The notes under the pieces are model-generated. The model searched no databases and had not been told where the DNA came from. It was given only the letters and a program-made list of their open reading frames with translations. The position numbers were made by a program, and so were the translations under genes. Positions 11,960 through 12,699 of a stretch of DNA of 12,699 nt are shown piece after piece (position 1 is the stretch's first letter; every line of letters starts with the position of its first letter). Location of the stretch: positions 1 to 12,699 of the forward strand of contig JAISBX010000086.1 of NCBI GenBank assembly GCA_031265965.1. The letters are read 5' to 3'. Source of the stretch: Oscillospiraceae bacterium (GTDB lineage: Bacteria > Bacillota_A > Clostridia > Oscillospirales > Oscillospiraceae).

Positions 11960-12699
11960 ATGCGAAAGCTTAATCTCGGGCGATTCGCGGCGCGGCGGCT
12001 TACGGCCGGTATTGCGACTGTGGTTGCTGTGATAGTGATGTTTGCGGCGGTGAACGCGCCCGCGTTCATTGGCGCGTCGTCGGCGGCGCGGGAGCTGCCG
12101 ATATACTGTGTGAAGCGGGACGACAAGGCGGTCTCGCTGACGTTTGACGCGGCTTGGGGCAACGAGGACACGCAGCGCCTTATCGACATTTTGGGTAAAT
12201 ATGACGTCAAGGCCACGTTCTTTATCGTCGGGGAGTGGGTCGACAAATACCCGGAGTCCGTAAAGGCGCTCTACGACGCCGGCCACGAGATCGGGAACCA
12301 CTCGAACGACCACGCGCATTTCAATCCGCTGTCGCCTGATGAAATAGCGCGCAACATAACGGCCTGCAACGAAAAAATATCGGCGGTGACAGGCGCGGCG
12401 CCGGCGCTGTTTAGAGCGCCTTACGGCGAGTATGACAACGAGGTGATACGGAGCGTAAAATCCCTCGGCATGGACACGATACAGTGGGATGTTGACAGCC
12501 TCGATTGGAAGGGCATCACGGCGTCGGAGATCATGAAGCGTGTGACCGACAGAGTCGCGCCGGGCAGTATAGTGCTGTTCCACAACGCCGCAAAATACAC
12601 GCCGGAAGCGCTGCCCGCGATAATTGAGAGCCTGATAAGGGACGGCTACTCAATGGTTCCCGTTAGCGAGCTGCTGCTGAAAGGGGAATACACGCTCGA
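11960..12699 (+). CDS. pdaB: PdaB-like polysaccharide deacetylase, 3' end cut by window
   Basis: 246 residues are visible and the frame is still open at the last base. Residues about 14-36 form a signal-anchor or signal peptide, so the catalytic part acts outside the membrane. The NodB domain has SLTFDAAWGNEDTQ (59-72), the metal motif HSNDH (114-118), RAPYGEYD (152-159), QWDVDSLDW (175-183) and IVLFH (204-208). The first motif reads TFDAAWG rather than TFDD, which is characteristic of the sporulation PdaB group. PdaB in Bacillus is needed to maintain cortex peptidoglycan late in sporulation; whether it has true deacetylase activity is debated because of this substitution. The ATG at 11960 has only a poor ribosome binding site (AAAGAG about 12 nt upstream). 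A sigma-E-like promoter lies upstream, divergent from the his operon. Confidence 0.88.
   Translation, partial: MRKLNLGRFAARRLTAGIATVVAVIVMFAAVNAPAFIGASSAARELPIYCVKRDDKAVSLTFDAAWGNEDTQRLIDILGKYDVKATFFIVGEWVDKYPESVKALYDAGHEIGNHSNDHAHFNPLSPDEIARNITACNEKISAVTGAAPALFRAPYGEYDNEVIRSVKSLGMDTIQWDVDSLDWKGITASEIMKRVTDRVAPGSIVLFHNAAKYTPEALPAIIESLIRDGYSMVPVSELLLKGEYTL

Noticed and set aside
11927..12583. Minus-strand open frames opposite the pdaB-like gene
   Set aside because: The plus strand encodes a complete set of NodB motifs; the minus-strand products are Arg/Val-rich shadows.
1..12699. Mobile elements, CRISPR arrays, tRNA or rRNA genes
   Set aside because: No transposase, integrase, regularly spaced repeats, cloverleaf or rRNA-like sequence was seen on either strand.

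Overview
The window looks like chromosomal DNA from an endospore-forming member of the Clostridia-type Firmicutes. The evidence is a set of sporulation genes (yabP, yabQ, yabR, a pdaB-type deacetylase, a ylmC/ymxH-type PRC-barrel protein) next to divIC, the C-terminus of a Firmicutes-type SufU, strong GGAGG ribosome binding sites, and frequent TTG/GTG starts. The DNA is visibly GC-rich with short AT-rich islands at promoters, yet AUA is a preferred isoleucine codon. I cannot name the genus.

Layout. (1) Positions 1-135 hold the end of sufU (+), then an AT-rich promoter gap and a ParB/Noc-family gene (+, 300-1184). That gene converges on ylmC (-) so tightly that both stop codons lie in the four bases TTAG. 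(2) Positions 1181-5375 form a minus-strand cluster, in transcription order yabP, yabQ, divIC, yabR, a SpoVK/CbxX-type AAA+ ATPase, a BTAD/winged-helix regulator, then ylmC. The yabP-yabQ-divIC-yabR order is the conserved Firmicutes one. The ATPase and regulator appended to it are the least familiar part. The regulator ends in a domain I read as a GGDEF domain that has lost its active site. yabQ and divIC overlap by 182 nt in different frames. (3) A 180-nt divergent gap (5376-5555) carries a sigma-E-like promoter facing yabP and a sigma-G-like promoter facing a tiny YtxH-like gene (+, 5556-5720). (4) Positions 5730-11730 form a tightly packed minus-strand operon: a VOC (glyoxalase-fold) protein, hisA, hisF, hisIE, hisJ, tsaE, tsaB, a family-4 uracil-DNA glycosylase and a two-part GNAT acetyltransferase. 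A good sigma-A promoter with an overlapping palindrome precedes it. (5) A 229-nt divergent gap leads to a pdaB-like polysaccharide deacetylase (+), cut by the window end.

Working together. HisF, HisIE, HisA and HisJ cover the middle and late steps of histidine synthesis, but HisH and the other his genes are absent here. TsaE and TsaB belong to the tRNA t6A machinery. YabP, YabQ, PdaB and probably the ATPase point to spore cortex and envelope development. DivIC serves vegetative division. No insertion sequence, CRISPR array, tRNA or rRNA was seen. No stretch longer than 300 bases lacks a gene.
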